Assembly (NCBI GenBank): GCA_029261875.1
Contig: JAJDAL010000014.1
Location: 1-64,000 of the forward strand
DNA: 64,000 bases
Reading direction: 5' to 3'
Origin: Deltaproteobacteria bacterium
Lineage (GTDB): Bacteria; Myxococcota_A; UBA9160; JAJDAL01
The notes beneath the pieces are model-generated. The model worked only from the letters and a program-made list of their open reading frames with translations, ran no database searches and was not told where the DNA came from. How positions within the stretch are numbered: the stretch's first letter is position 1; each line of letters opens with the position of its first letter. Below, in pieces: positions 36,946 to 45,485 of this stretch. The position numbers were made by a program, and so were the translations under genes.

Positions 36946-38475
36946 CTACATGGGCGGGATGGCGTGTCGCTTGTCCGGCGCCGCATCGCGTCGGCCGCGC
37001 GCCTGGGCAAAGCGGGCCGCGATTTCCGAACGCAGCTCCGCCGGCGGAACGATCGCGTCGATCACCAGCTCGCTCGCGAGCCGCCCAATGTCGACGTCCG
37101 CGCGGTATTCGTCGCGCAGCTTGGCCTCGGTTTCCGCCCGCTCGTCTTCCGGAAGCCCTTCCAGTTTGTTGAAGTAGACCGCGTTCACCGCCGCCTCCGG
37201 TCCCATGACCGCGATCATGGCGGTCGGGAGTGCGAGGCACGCGTCGGGTGCGAAGCCCGGCCCCGCCATGGCGTAGAGGCCGGCGCCATAGGCCTTGCGG
37301 ACCACGACCGAGATGCGGGGAACCGTCGCGTCCGACACCGCCATGATCATCTTCGCCCCCGCGCGAATGATCCCCTGCCGCTCGACCTGCTTGCCGATCA
37401 TGAAGCCCGGCACATCGGCCAGGTACAGGAGCGGTATCCCGAACGCGTCGCACAGCCAGATGAAACGCGCCGCCTTGTCGGCCGAGTCGACGAACAACAC
37501 ACCGCCTTTGACTTTGGATTGATTCGCGATGATGCCGACGGGATTGCCCTCGATGCGCGCGAGCCCCGTCAGGATTTCCCCGGCAAAACGCGCCTTGATC
37601 TCGAAGAACGACTCCGCGTCGACCACCCGGTCCACCACCTCGCGCATGTCGAAGGGTTTATTCTCGTCCGGAGGGATGATGTCTTCGAGTTCGTCGGCGG
37701 CTTTGGCGGGCTCCCGCGGTTCCGCCACGGGCAGGCCCTCACTCGCATTGCTCGGGAAGTAGGACAAGTACACCCGGGCCGCGTCGAGGGCCTCTTCCTC
37801 ACTCGCTGCGAGCAGGTCACCACAACCCGATGTGGTGCAGTGCATCCGCGCACCCCCCATTTCTTCGAGGGTGGTCTTTTGACCGATCACCATTTCCGCC
37901 ATGCGGGGCGAGCCCAAATACATACTCGCGTTGCCCTCGATCATGAACAGGACATCGCAGAAGGCCGGGATGTAGGCGCCACCCGCGGCGGACGGCCCGA
38001 ACAGCAGACAGACCTGGGGAACCATGCCGGACATCCGGACTTGATTGAAGAAGATTCGACCCGCGCCGCGTCGCCCGGGGAACATCTGAATCTGGTCCGT
38101 GATTCGCGCACCCGCCGAATCCACCAGGTACACGAGGGGAACCCGCAGACGTTCCGCACGCTCCTGAATGCGCAGGATCTTTTCGACCGTACGGGAGCCC
38201 CAGGAACCGGCTTTGACGGTGGAGTCATTGGCCATCACACACACACGACGGCCGTCGACGCTGCCGATGCCCGTCACGACCCCATCGGCGGGCAGATCGC
38301 CCGCCAAGCTGTTCGCCAGGACCGCATCTTCGACGAAAGAGTCCGCGTCCAGCAGCCGGGCGATGCGATCGCGACAGAAGAGTTTCCCCTGCTCCGCCGC
38401 CTTTTCGTGATATCGCGCGGCGCCGCCCTTGCGAATCTCCGACCGCTGATTGGCAATGTCGTCGCCTCGTTTCAA
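36946..38475 (-). CDS. acyl-CoA carboxylase carboxyltransferase (beta) subunit
   Basis: 509 residues if read from TTG 38475, whose TTGA overlaps the stop of the HMG-CoA lyase gene; upstream in-frame sequence is not homologous. The crotonase-like halves carry VYLVDSAGARITDQIQMFPG, FGPSAAGGAYIPAFCDVLFM, PGFMIGKQVERQGIIRAGAK and MGPEAAVNAVYFNKLEGL. It transfers CO2 from carboxybiotin to an acyl-CoA (propionyl-, methylcrotonyl- or similar); the exact substrate cannot be fixed by eye. No biotin carboxylase/BCCP alpha subunit lies in the window, so the partner is encoded elsewhere. Confidence 0.9.
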   Translation of the reverse strand: MKRGDDIANQRSEIRKGGAARYHEKAAEQGKLFCRDRIARLLDADSFVEDAVLANSLAGDLPADGVVTGIGSVDGRRVCVMANDSTVKAGSWGSRTVEKILRIQERAERLRVPLVYLVDSAGARITDQIQMFPGRRGAGRIFFNQVRMSGMVPQVCLLFGPSAAGGAYIPAFCDVLFMIEGNASMYLGSPRMAEMVIGQKTTLEEMGGARMHCTTSGCGDLLAASEEEALDAARVYLSYFPSNASEGLPVAEPREPAKAADELEDIIPPDENKPFDMREVVDRVVDAESFFEIKARFAGEILTGLARIEGNPVGIIANQSKVKGGVLFVDSADKAARFIWLCDAFGIPLLYLADVPGFMIGKQVERQGIIRAGAKMIMAVSDATVPRISVVVRKAYGAGLYAMAGPGFAPDACLALPTAMIAVMGPEAAVNAVYFNKLEGLPEDERAETEAKLRDEYRADVDIGRLASELVIDAIVPPAELRSEIAARFAQARGRRDAAPDKRHAIPPM

Positions 38476-39512
38476 GACCTCGCCTCCCTTTCTCGTTTCC
38501 CGCGACGCGCGCGATATACGCGGCCGGGCAATGGCCGCCCGAGGACTTCCGCCTCGAGCCAGGCACTCGTATCCACCAGCGCATCCAGATCGATCCCGGT
38601 CGACACTCCAGCGGATTCGAACAAGTCCACCACGTCTTCCGTCGCCACGTTTCCCGAAGCGCCCGGCGCGTAGGGACAGCCGCCCAGGCCACCGAGGGAA
38701 GCGTCGAAACGGCGAATGCCCGCGTCGAATCCCGCCTGGACGTTCGCGAGTGCGCGGCCATAGGTGTCGTGGAGATGGAGTGCGATCCGTTCGAGCGGAA
38801 CTTCCGCCGCCACCTCCCCCACCAGCTTGCGAATCTGATTCGGATGTCCGACGCCTATCGTGTCGCCCAGGGAAATTTCCGCAACACCGAGTTCGCATAG
38901 AGCCCTCACCAGGCCGACTACGGCACTGGACTTCACCGCCCCCTCGTAGGGACAGCCGCAGACCGTCGATACGTATGCGCGCACGGAAACGCCGTCGGCG
39001 CGCGCGGCGTCGATCACCTGTTTCGAGCGCGTGAGCGATTCGTCCACGGAGCAATTCACGTTCTTGCGATTGTGGGTCTCGCTCGCGGACAGGAAGATGG
39101 CCGCCACCGGCAACGCGCTGGCGCGAAAACGCGCGTATCCCTGGGCGTTGGGCACGAGGGCGCTCATGCGCACGCCCGTGGGTCGAGCGACTGCGCGCGC
39201 CACCGCCTCGCCGTCGGCCAGCTGCGGAATCCACTTGGGTGATACGAAGGAAGTGACTTCGATCTCGCGCAATCCCGCGGCGACGAGGCGATCGACCAGC
39301 GCCACCTTGTCCGCGGTGGGAACTTGCGTCGCTTCGTTCTGGAGACCGTCGCGCGGTCCGACTTCGTAGAGCGCGACGCTAGCGGGAGTAGTCGTAGAAT
39401 CCCCGACCGGTCTTTCGACCCAGGAAGTTGGCTTCCACGCGCTTCTTGATTTCGAGACAAGGTGCGTAGCGGGGTTCCCCGTATTCCTTGTAGAGGCTGT
39501 CGAGAATCGCAT
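38472..39512 (-). CDS. mvaB: hydroxymethylglutaryl-CoA lyase, start uncertain
   Basis: The conserved body begins ALYEVGPRDGLQNEATQVPT and continues with the metal motif LHLHDTYGR and the Cys loop GGLGGCPYAPGASGNVATED, all intact. The family usually starts about 10 residues before EVGPRDG, but no ATG, GTG or TTG exists there: the nearest in-frame start is ATG 39512, which gives a 346-residue protein with an extra N-terminus of about 50 residues overlapping the dehydrogenase gene in another frame. A non-standard start nearer 39380 is possible. It cleaves HMG-CoA (or related hydroxyacyl-CoA) in leucine breakdown. Confidence 0.85.
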   Translation of the reverse strand: MRFSTASTRNTGNPATHLVSKSRSAWKPTSWVERPVGDSTTTPASVALYEVGPRDGLQNEATQVPTADKVALVDRLVAAGLREIEVTSFVSPKWIPQLADGEAVARAVARPTGVRMSALVPNAQGYARFRASALPVAAIFLSASETHNRKNVNCSVDESLTRSKQVIDAARADGVSVRAYVSTVCGCPYEGAVKSSAVVGLVRALCELGVAEISLGDTIGVGHPNQIRKLVGEVAAEVPLERIALHLHDTYGRALANVQAGFDAGIRRFDASLGGLGGCPYAPGASGNVATEDVVDLFESAGVSTGIDLDALVDTSAWLEAEVLGRPLPGRVYRARRGKREREARS

Positions 39513-40227
39513 AGACGACGTCGAGCCCCACCAGATCCGCAAGCGCCAAAGGACCCATGGGATGGTTGCAGCCGAGCTTCATGCATTCATCGATGCCTTC
39601 GGCCTCCGCAACCCCCTGCTGCAAGGCAAACGCGGCCTCGTTGATCATGGGGAACAAGACGCGGTTGACCACGAAACCGGGCGAGTCCTTCACATCGATC
39701 GGAACCTTGCCAAGCTTCTCGGCCAGGCCCCGAACGGCATTGAGCGTCGCATCGGTGGTCCGCATGCCGCGTACGACTTCGACGAGTTTCATGGCGGGAA
39801 CCGGGTTGAAGAAGTGCATGCCGACGAAATGTCCCGGACGATTCGTGCAACCCGCCAACTGGGTAATGGAGAGACTCGACGTATTGCTCGCGATGATGGT
39901 CTGGTCGTCGACGATCTCGTCCAGGGCAGCGAAAAGCTCCTGCTTGATCGCGAGATCCTCCGGAGCGGACTCGATCACGATGTCACAGGCCTTGAGTTCC
40001 GAAAGCGGAACGACGCCGCGGATTCGATCCGTGATCGCATCGCTCTGGTTCTGGGTGATCTTCTGACGGGAAACCAGCTTCGCGAGCCCCTTCTGGATGT
40101 TCGAAAGCCCGCGATCCACGGATTCCTGCCGACGGTTCTGCAGGATCACGTCACAACCCGCCTGAGCGGCAACCTGGGCGATCCCACACCCCATCGTTCC
40201 CGTACCGATGACACCAATGGTTTTCAT
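39379..40227 (-). CDS. hbd: 3-hydroxybutyryl-CoA (3-hydroxyacyl-CoA) dehydrogenase
   Basis: 282 residues, full length. Rossmann motif VIGTGTMGCGIAQVAAQAG, acid pair in IVIESAPEDLAIKQELFAAL, catalytic His in VGMHFFNPVPAMKLVEVVRG, and GLDVVYAILDSLYKEYGEPR at the C-terminus. It oxidises L-3-hydroxyacyl-CoA with NAD. It starts two bases after the thiolase stop, so the two steps are made together. Confidence 0.95.
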   Translation of the reverse strand: MKTIGVIGTGTMGCGIAQVAAQAGCDVILQNRRQESVDRGLSNIQKGLAKLVSRQKITQNQSDAITDRIRGVVPLSELKACDIVIESAPEDLAIKQELFAALDEIVDDQTIIASNTSSLSITQLAGCTNRPGHFVGMHFFNPVPAMKLVEVVRGMRTTDATLNAVRGLAEKLGKVPIDVKDSPGFVVNRVLFPMINEAAFALQQGVAEAEGIDECMKLGCNHPMGPLALADLVGLDVVYAILDSLYKEYGEPRYAPCLEIKKRVEANFLGRKTGRGFYDYSR

Positions 40228-40229
40228 GA

Positions 40230-41414
40230 CTAAACGAGCTCCACAGCCAGGGCCACGGCCTCACCGCCCCCGATGCAAAGGGTGGCGATTCCGCTCTTTT
40301 GCTTGCGGTCCCGCAGGGCGTAGAGGAGTGTCACGAGAACGCGCGCTCCCGAACACCCGATCGGGTGCCCCAAGGAGACCGCGCCACCGTTGACGTTGAT
40401 GCGATCCATATCGATGCTGTGTTCTTTGGCGGCCGACATGGTGACACCCGAGAACGCTTCGTTGATTTCGTAGAGATCCCAGTCCGACGCCTTGCTGCCG
40501 GTTTTTTCGTACAGCTTCCGCAGGGCTTCCACCGGAGCGATGGTGAACCACTTGGGCTCGATGGCGGCCGACGAGTCGCCCACGATCTTCGCGATCACCT
40601 TGTAGCCCCGGGATTTCGCGACAGCGGCGGTGGTGACGACCAGCGCGGCCGCGCCGTCGTTGAGCGTCGACGCATTCGCCGCCGTAACGGTTCCGTCCTT
40701 GTTGAAGGCCGGGCGCAGGGACGCCATCTTGTCGAGCTGCACGCGCTTGGGCTCTTCGTCTTCGTCCACCAGGAGCGGTTCGCCGCGACGCTGGGGCACG
40801 GAAACCGGGACGATTTCTTCCTTGAAACGACCTTCCTTCTGCGCGGCCTGGGCTCGCTCGTAGCTCGTCGCCGCAAACTGATCCTGGTCTTCCCGGGTGA
40901 AATTGTATTTCGCCGCAACCGCGTCGCCGCAATTGCCCATGTGCATATTGTCGTAGGGATCCCAAAGACCGTCGTGGATCATCGTGTCGATGATTTCCCC
41001 ATTCCCCATTCGATATCCGCTGCGCGCCTTGGGGAGCACGTAGGGGGCGTTGGTCATGGATTCCATCCCGCCGGCGACGATCACGTCGGCGTCGTCCACC
41101 AGGAGTTCCCGTCGCGCGAACATGACGGCCTGGAGACCCGAGCCGCAGACTTTGTTGATCGTGATGGCGCCACACTCGACCGGCAGGCCGGCTTTGATCA
41201 CCGCCTGGCGGGCCGGGGCCTGGCCCATCCCCGCGGAAAGCACGTTGCCCATGATCACGCGGTCGACCTCTTCGCGTTTGGCCCCCGCGCGCTTCACGGC
41301 TTCGGCCACGGCCACGCCGCCGAGGTCCGAGGCGGAAAGGCTCGAGAACGCACCTTGGAAGGTTCCAATGGGGGTTCGGGCGGCCGACGCTATGACGATA
41401 TCCTTCTGGCTCAT
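40230..41414 (-). CDS. acetyl-CoA C-acetyltransferase (thiolase)
   Basis: 394 residues from ATG 41414 with AAGGAG five bases upstream. Catalytic Cys90 in INKVCGSGLQAVMFA, GHPIGCSGARV and CIGGGEAVAL all conserved. It cleaves or forms acetoacetyl-CoA and related 3-ketoacyl-CoAs. First gene of the acyl-CoA block, 164 bases downstream of era; a weak promoter is proposed in that gap. Confidence 0.95.
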   Translation of the reverse strand: MSQKDIVIASAARTPIGTFQGAFSSLSASDLGGVAVAEAVKRAGAKREEVDRVIMGNVLSAGMGQAPARQAVIKAGLPVECGAITINKVCGSGLQAVMFARRELLVDDADVIVAGGMESMTNAPYVLPKARSGYRMGNGEIIDTMIHDGLWDPYDNMHMGNCGDAVAAKYNFTREDQDQFAATSYERAQAAQKEGRFKEEIVPVSVPQRRGEPLLVDEDEEPKRVQLDKMASLRPAFNKDGTVTAANASTLNDGAAALVVTTAAVAKSRGYKVIAKIVGDSSAAIEPKWFTIAPVEALRKLYEKTGSKASDWDLYEINEAFSGVTMSAAKEHSIDMDRINVNGGAVSLGHPIGCSGARVLVTLLYALRDRKQKSGIATLCIGGGEAVALAVELV

Positions 41415-41527
41415 GCCAACTCCTTCGATTTCACGATGGTTTTCGGATCGTTGGGGGACGAAATTCGGTCGCCGTGCTGGGATTGAAGGTTGCGGATCGG
41501 ACTCGGCCCCGGTGCTAAGAGGAGGCC

Positions 41528-41557
41528 CAAAGTACACGAAGTCGACAGCCTGCGTCA
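41528..41557 (-). promoter_or_regulatory. weak candidate promoter for the acyl-CoA operon
   Basis: Minus strand TTGACG (41557-41552), 18-base spacer, TACTTT (41533-41528). -35 matches 5 of 6, -10 only 3 of 6. It is correctly placed between the era stop and the thiolase start and leaves a leader of about 105 bases. Confidence 0.35.
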
Positions 41558-41578
41558 AACCGGGGCAGGCCCGAAATT

Positions 41579-42460
41579 TCAGAAATAGCCGAACGACTTC
41601 AAGCGGTTGCGCTGACGGTCCCAGCGCGATTCGACTTTGACGCGCAGTTCCAAATGAACGTGCTGATCCAACAGTTTTTCAATTTCCCTACGTGCTTCCA
41701 CGCCGATCTGCTTGATCCGGAGCCCGCCGGATCCGACCACGATGCCCTTCTGGGAGTCGCGGCGCACCAGCAGCTTGCCGCGAATGCGCACCAGGTCCGC
41801 GCGCGACTCATCGAATGTGTCGACTTCGACCGCGAGGTCGTAGGGGAGTTCCTGATCGAGAATCCGAAATGCCGCCTCGCGCACCAATTCGGCGCAAAGA
41901 AAACGCAGGGGGCGATCGGTCAGTTGGTCGTCGGGGAATAAGGGTGGGGATTCCGGCAGGCGCTCGACCAATTGGCTCCAGAGTGTGTCGACGCCATCCC
42001 CGGTTTGCGCCGAAACACGCAGGTTGGGGAGATCGCCCGCCTCCGAGGGGGGCCAGCGCTTCGGGTCCGCGTTCGGTCGATCGCACTTCGTCCCGATCAC
42101 CAGGGTGTTCGCGCGATGACGCGTCAGCTCGCGGGCGAGATGGCTGTGGACGTCGCGCCAGCCCGCACAAGCATCGACCAGTAGGAGCGCCACGTCGCAA
42201 TCGTGGGCGACCTCTTCGATGGCCTCGTTCATCACTTCCGAAAGCAGTCCCTTCCCCTTGTGAAGACCCGGCGTGTCGTAGAAGAGCACCTGGGCATTGG
42301 CCTCGCTGCGAATCCCGAGAATTCGACTGCGCGTCGTTTGGGGCTTCGAAGTCACGATGGCGAGCTTTTCGCCCACCAGCCGATTCAGCAGGGTCGACTT
42401 TCCCGCATTCGGCGGCCCGAGCAGTGCCACCACCCCTGCGCGATGGGGCGCGTCAGCCAT
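41579..42460 (-). CDS. era: GTPase Era
   Basis: 293 residues from ATG 42460. GTPase motifs GPPNAGKST (G1), PQTTRSRILG (G2), FYDTPGLHKG (G3) and GTKCD (G4), then a KH domain (GSGGLRIKQIGVEARREIEK). G4 reads GTKCD instead of NKxD, a departure from the usual Asn. It matures 16S rRNA and assembles 30S subunits. It overlaps rnc by eight bases. Confidence 0.96.
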   Translation of the reverse strand: MADAPHRAGVVALLGPPNAGKSTLLNRLVGEKLAIVTSKPQTTRSRILGIRSEANAQVLFYDTPGLHKGKGLLSEVMNEAIEEVAHDCDVALLLVDACAGWRDVHSHLARELTRHRANTLVIGTKCDRPNADPKRWPPSEAGDLPNLRVSAQTGDGVDTLWSQLVERLPESPPLFPDDQLTDRPLRFLCAELVREAAFRILDQELPYDLAVEVDTFDESRADLVRIRGKLLVRRDSQKGIVVGSGGLRIKQIGVEARREIEKLLDQHVHLELRVKVESRWDRQRNRLKSFGYF

Positions 42461-43154
42461 CGTGGTTCTCGGCGCGGCCGAGCCCGATTCGCGCGGCCGC
42501 TTGTTCCGCATCGCGCTTGGACCGGCCCACGCCCTGCCCCCAGACCTCGCCCGCAATCTCCACCGCGGCCTCGAACCGTTCGCCCCCGGCGGTGTCACCG
42601 TGGTCGTTGAGCAACCGGTAGCGCGGCGTATCGCCCAAAGCCGTATGGGCCCATTCCTGAAACCGCGTCTTCGCATCGCGCTCGAGAACCGCGCGGCCGC
42701 AGGCCAGGTCCGCCGCGAAGCTCCGCTCGGCCAGTTGGTACACGGGATCGAGGCCGCCATCGAGAAACAGCGCACCCGCCACCGCCTCGAACACATTGGC
42801 GAGTATCGAGGTTTTGGTCGCTCCCCCGGAACGCTGCTCGGTTCGCCCCAAGAGCACGAATCGACCGAGGTCGAGTTCGCGGGCGCGCTGGGCCAGCGCG
42901 TTCTTGTTCACCAGCGCCGCCCGCGCCCGGGTCAAGTCCCCTTCGTCCCAATCGGGGTTCGCGCGATACAGCAGATCGCTGATCGCGAGATCCAGAACCG
43001 CATCCCCGAGAAACTCGAGGCGTTCGTTCCCACGCCCTCCGCCGTGCTCGTTCGAATAGGACGGATGCGCGAGGGCGGTTGCCAGAAAACTCCGATCCTT
43101 GAACCCATAGGCGAGACTTGCTTCCAGCAGAGCCCATTCCGGGACGTCGTTCAC
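42453..43154 (-). CDS. rnc: ribonuclease III
   Basis: 233 residues from GTG 43154, overlapping the mnmA stop (GTGA). Signature NERLEFLGDAVLDLAISDLL, second metal acid in ANVFEAVAGALFLDGG, and a C-terminal double-stranded RNA-binding domain (AEQAAARIGL). It processes rRNA precursors and double-stranded RNA. It forms a coupled unit iscS-mnmA-rnc-era. Confidence 0.96.
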   Translation of the reverse strand: MNDVPEWALLEASLAYGFKDRSFLATALAHPSYSNEHGGGRGNERLEFLGDAVLDLAISDLLYRANPDWDEGDLTRARAALVNKNALAQRARELDLGRFVLLGRTEQRSGGATKTSILANVFEAVAGALFLDGGLDPVYQLAERSFAADLACGRAVLERDAKTRFQEWAHTALGDTPRYRLLNDHGDTAGGERFEAAVEIAGEVWGQGVGRSKRDAEQAAARIGLGRAENHDG

Positions 43155-44215
43155 CGGATCGCTCCGGCGATCCAACCGCCCCCGAGAACCACATCGTCGG
43201 CGTAGAAGACGGCGGCCTGGCCGGGTGTCACCGCGCGCACGGGCGAATCGAATTCGACCCGCGCTGCGGTGTCGGTTTCCGGAACGATCCGTGCCGATGC
43301 ACCCGCGTGGCGGTAGCGAATCCGCACTTTCGCGTGGATCGGTTGCTTGGGAGCGTCTCCCGATATCCAATTGATCCGCTGAACGCGGGCCCCACTTCGC
43401 TCCAGCGCCTGGACGTTTCCCACCACGATCCGGTTGTGGACCGCATCGACTTCCGTGACATACAAGGGCGTTGCAGCGGAAACACCGAGTCCGCGACGCT
43501 GCCCCACCGTGAAGTGGTGAATCCCGCTGTGGGTTCCCAGAACGCGTCCCTGCCCGTCGACGATCTCACCGCTTCCGGGAGCGGCCCCGGGGCGGATCTT
43601 CTCCACGACCGCCGCGTAATCGCCGTCGGGAACGAAGCAGATTTCCTGACTCTCGGGTTTCTCCGCGGTCGCGAGGCCCAGCTCGCGCGCGCGTTCGCGC
43701 ACCGCGTCCTTCGTCAATTCACCGAGGGGAAACATCGCATTGGCGAGTTGCGCCTGCGTCAAGCCAAACAGGAAATAGGTTTGGTCCTTGGCGAGGTCGA
43801 CCGCGACGCGCAGGCGCCGCTTGCCGGTAGCGGGGTCCGAATCGATGCGCGCGTAGTGGCCCGTCGCCACCGCGTCCGCATCCAACGCCGCTGCGCGCTG
43901 CAGGAGATGATCGAACTTGAAGCGTTGGTTGCAGCTGACGCAGGGGATTGGCGTCTCCCCCGCAAGGTAGGAATCCGCGAAGGCCTCCATCACCTCGCTG
44001 CGAAACGCGTCGCCGTAGTTGGCGACGTAGAACGGAATACCCAGGGTCTCCGCAACTCGGCGGGCGTCGTCCGCATCTTCCAACGAGCAGCAGCGGGAGC
44101 GGCTGCCCGCCAGGTTCATCGTGATCCCCACTACTTCGCGTCCGGCTTGCGCCAATAGCGCCGCCGCAACCGAGGAATCCACGCCACCCGACATCGCGAC
44201 CACCGTGCGACTCAT
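43151..44215 (-). CDS. mnmA: tRNA-specific 2-thiouridylase
   Basis: 354 residues from ATG 44215, overlapping the iscS stop (ATGA). PP-loop [15 protein letters not shown], first catalytic Cys in PIPCVSCNQRFKFDHLL, second Cys in ESQEICFVPDGDY. It inserts sulfur at U34 of Lys, Glu and Gln tRNAs, using sulfur from the cysteine desulfurase encoded just upstream. Confidence 0.97.
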   Translation of the reverse strand: MSRTVVAMSGGVDSSVAAALLAQAGREVVGITMNLAGSRSRCCSLEDADDARRVAETLGIPFYVANYGDAFRSEVMEAFADSYLAGETPIPCVSCNQRFKFDHLLQRAAALDADAVATGHYARIDSDPATGKRRLRVAVDLAKDQTYFLFGLTQAQLANAMFPLGELTKDAVRERARELGLATAEKPESQEICFVPDGDYAAVVEKIRPGAAPGSGEIVDGQGRVLGTHSGIHHFTVGQRRGLGVSAATPLYVTEVDAVHNRIVVGNVQALERSGARVQRINWISGDAPKQPIHAKVRIRYRHAGASARIVPETDTAARVEFDSPVRAVTPGQAAVFYADDVVLGGGWIAGAIR

Positions 44216-45360
44216 GAAAGCCCGGCGCTCCGCGCGCGCTCGACCCGCGCCGGTAGCAGCGCGAGGACACGGTCGATCTGTTCCGCATCGACGCCGTACC
44301 CGACGCTGAAGCGCAAGGAACCGCGCGCCTGTTCGGGCGTGTGTCCCATGGCCGAAAGTACGTGGGAGGGTTCGATCGAACCCGACGCGCAGGCCGCTCC
44401 GGCGGACACGCACACACCTTCCAGGTCCAGGGCCTCGAGCAGGATATCTCCCGGTGTACCCTCGAATTCGACGTTCAGCGTGTTGGGAAGGCAATGCTCG
44501 GCGCTCCCATTGCGCCGCACGCGCGGAACCACTTGTTCGATGCCCTTCCACAATCGATCCCGCAAGGTTGCATATGTATGAGCGCGCTCCGCCACTTCCC
44601 GGCGGGCCAATTCGCACGCAACGCCCAACCCGACGGCACTGGCGAGATTCTCCGTTCCCCCACGGCGGCGGCGTTCCTGGGGGCCGCCGCGCAGATGCGG
44701 TTCGAGTTTCAGCGGCGATCGTTGATACAGGAACCCCACGCCCTTGGGGGCATTGAGTTTGTGTCCCGATGCGGACAAGAGATCGAAGGGAACGCGTCGC
44801 GCATCCACGACGATCTTCCCCAGGGCCTGAGTCGCGTCGGTGTGAAAGAGGATGCCGCGTTCTTTCACGAAGGTCGCAATGTCTTCCACCGGTTGAATCA
44901 CTCCGGTTTCGTTGTTCGCCCACAAAACCGAGACCAGGATCGTCTCGGGTTCGAGCGCCGCCTTGACCGCGTCGGGATCCAATCTTCCGTCCGCGTTGAC
45001 GGGCACGCGCGTCACGCGACATCCGCCGCTTTCGAGGTCCGCGAGAGGCTCCTCGATGGACGGGTGTTCCACGCTACTGGTCACCACGTGGGCCTTCCCC
45101 AATCCGGCGCGGCGCACGCTCGCGTAGAGCGCCATGTTGTTCGCTTCCGTGGCGCCGGCGGTAAAGGTGATCTCGTCGCTCTCGGCACCCAGACATTCGG
45201 CCACCTGACGCCGTGCGCGCTCCAGCAGCGCGCGCGCAGAGGCGCCGCGTCCATGGGGACTCGACGGATTCCCGAACTCGTCCCGAAGGCATTGGGTTAC
45301 CGCTTCCAGAACTTCGGGGCGCAGCGGTGTCGTGGCGTTGTGGTCGAGATAGATCTGCAT
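44212..45360 (-). CDS. iscS: cysteine desulfurase
   Basis: 382 residues from ATG 45360 (MQIYLDHNATTPLRPEV). PLP Lys201 in SASGHKLNAPKG and catalytic Cys324 in SAGAACASGS; the short GAACASG loop fits the IscS/NifS group I. There are no isc scaffold genes beside it; the neighbour is mnmA, so its main local task is likely tRNA thiolation. A promoter with an inverted repeat lies 20-48 bases upstream. Confidence 0.94.
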   Translation of the reverse strand: MQIYLDHNATTPLRPEVLEAVTQCLRDEFGNPSSPHGRGASARALLERARRQVAECLGAESDEITFTAGATEANNMALYASVRRAGLGKAHVVTSSVEHPSIEEPLADLESGGCRVTRVPVNADGRLDPDAVKAALEPETILVSVLWANNETGVIQPVEDIATFVKERGILFHTDATQALGKIVVDARRVPFDLLSASGHKLNAPKGVGFLYQRSPLKLEPHLRGGPQERRRRGGTENLASAVGLGVACELARREVAERAHTYATLRDRLWKGIEQVVPRVRRNGSAEHCLPNTLNVEFEGTPGDILLEALDLEGVCVSAGAACASGSIEPSHVLSAMGHTPEQARGSLRFSVGYGVDAEQIDRVLALLPARVERARSAGLS

Positions 45361-45379
45361 TTCTTTTGAACCCGAAGTC

Positions 45380-45408
45380 ACGCTAACCAGGGACCCCGAT
45401 GGGGTCAA
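45380..45408 (-). promoter_or_regulatory. candidate iscS promoter with inverted repeat
   Basis: Minus strand TTGACC (45408-45403), 17-base spacer, TAGCGT (45385-45380). The -35 overlaps a perfect inverted repeat GACCCC-GAT-GGGGTC (45392-45406), a possible operator. The -10 is weak, so the call rests on position and spacing. Confidence 0.42.
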
Positions 45409-45485
45409 TGTAGCGGGATTTCCGGATCCCGAGGGTGCCCGGCGATTGTGACCGGGACGCTGCGTCGCGCAGCTTCCGGAAGGAT

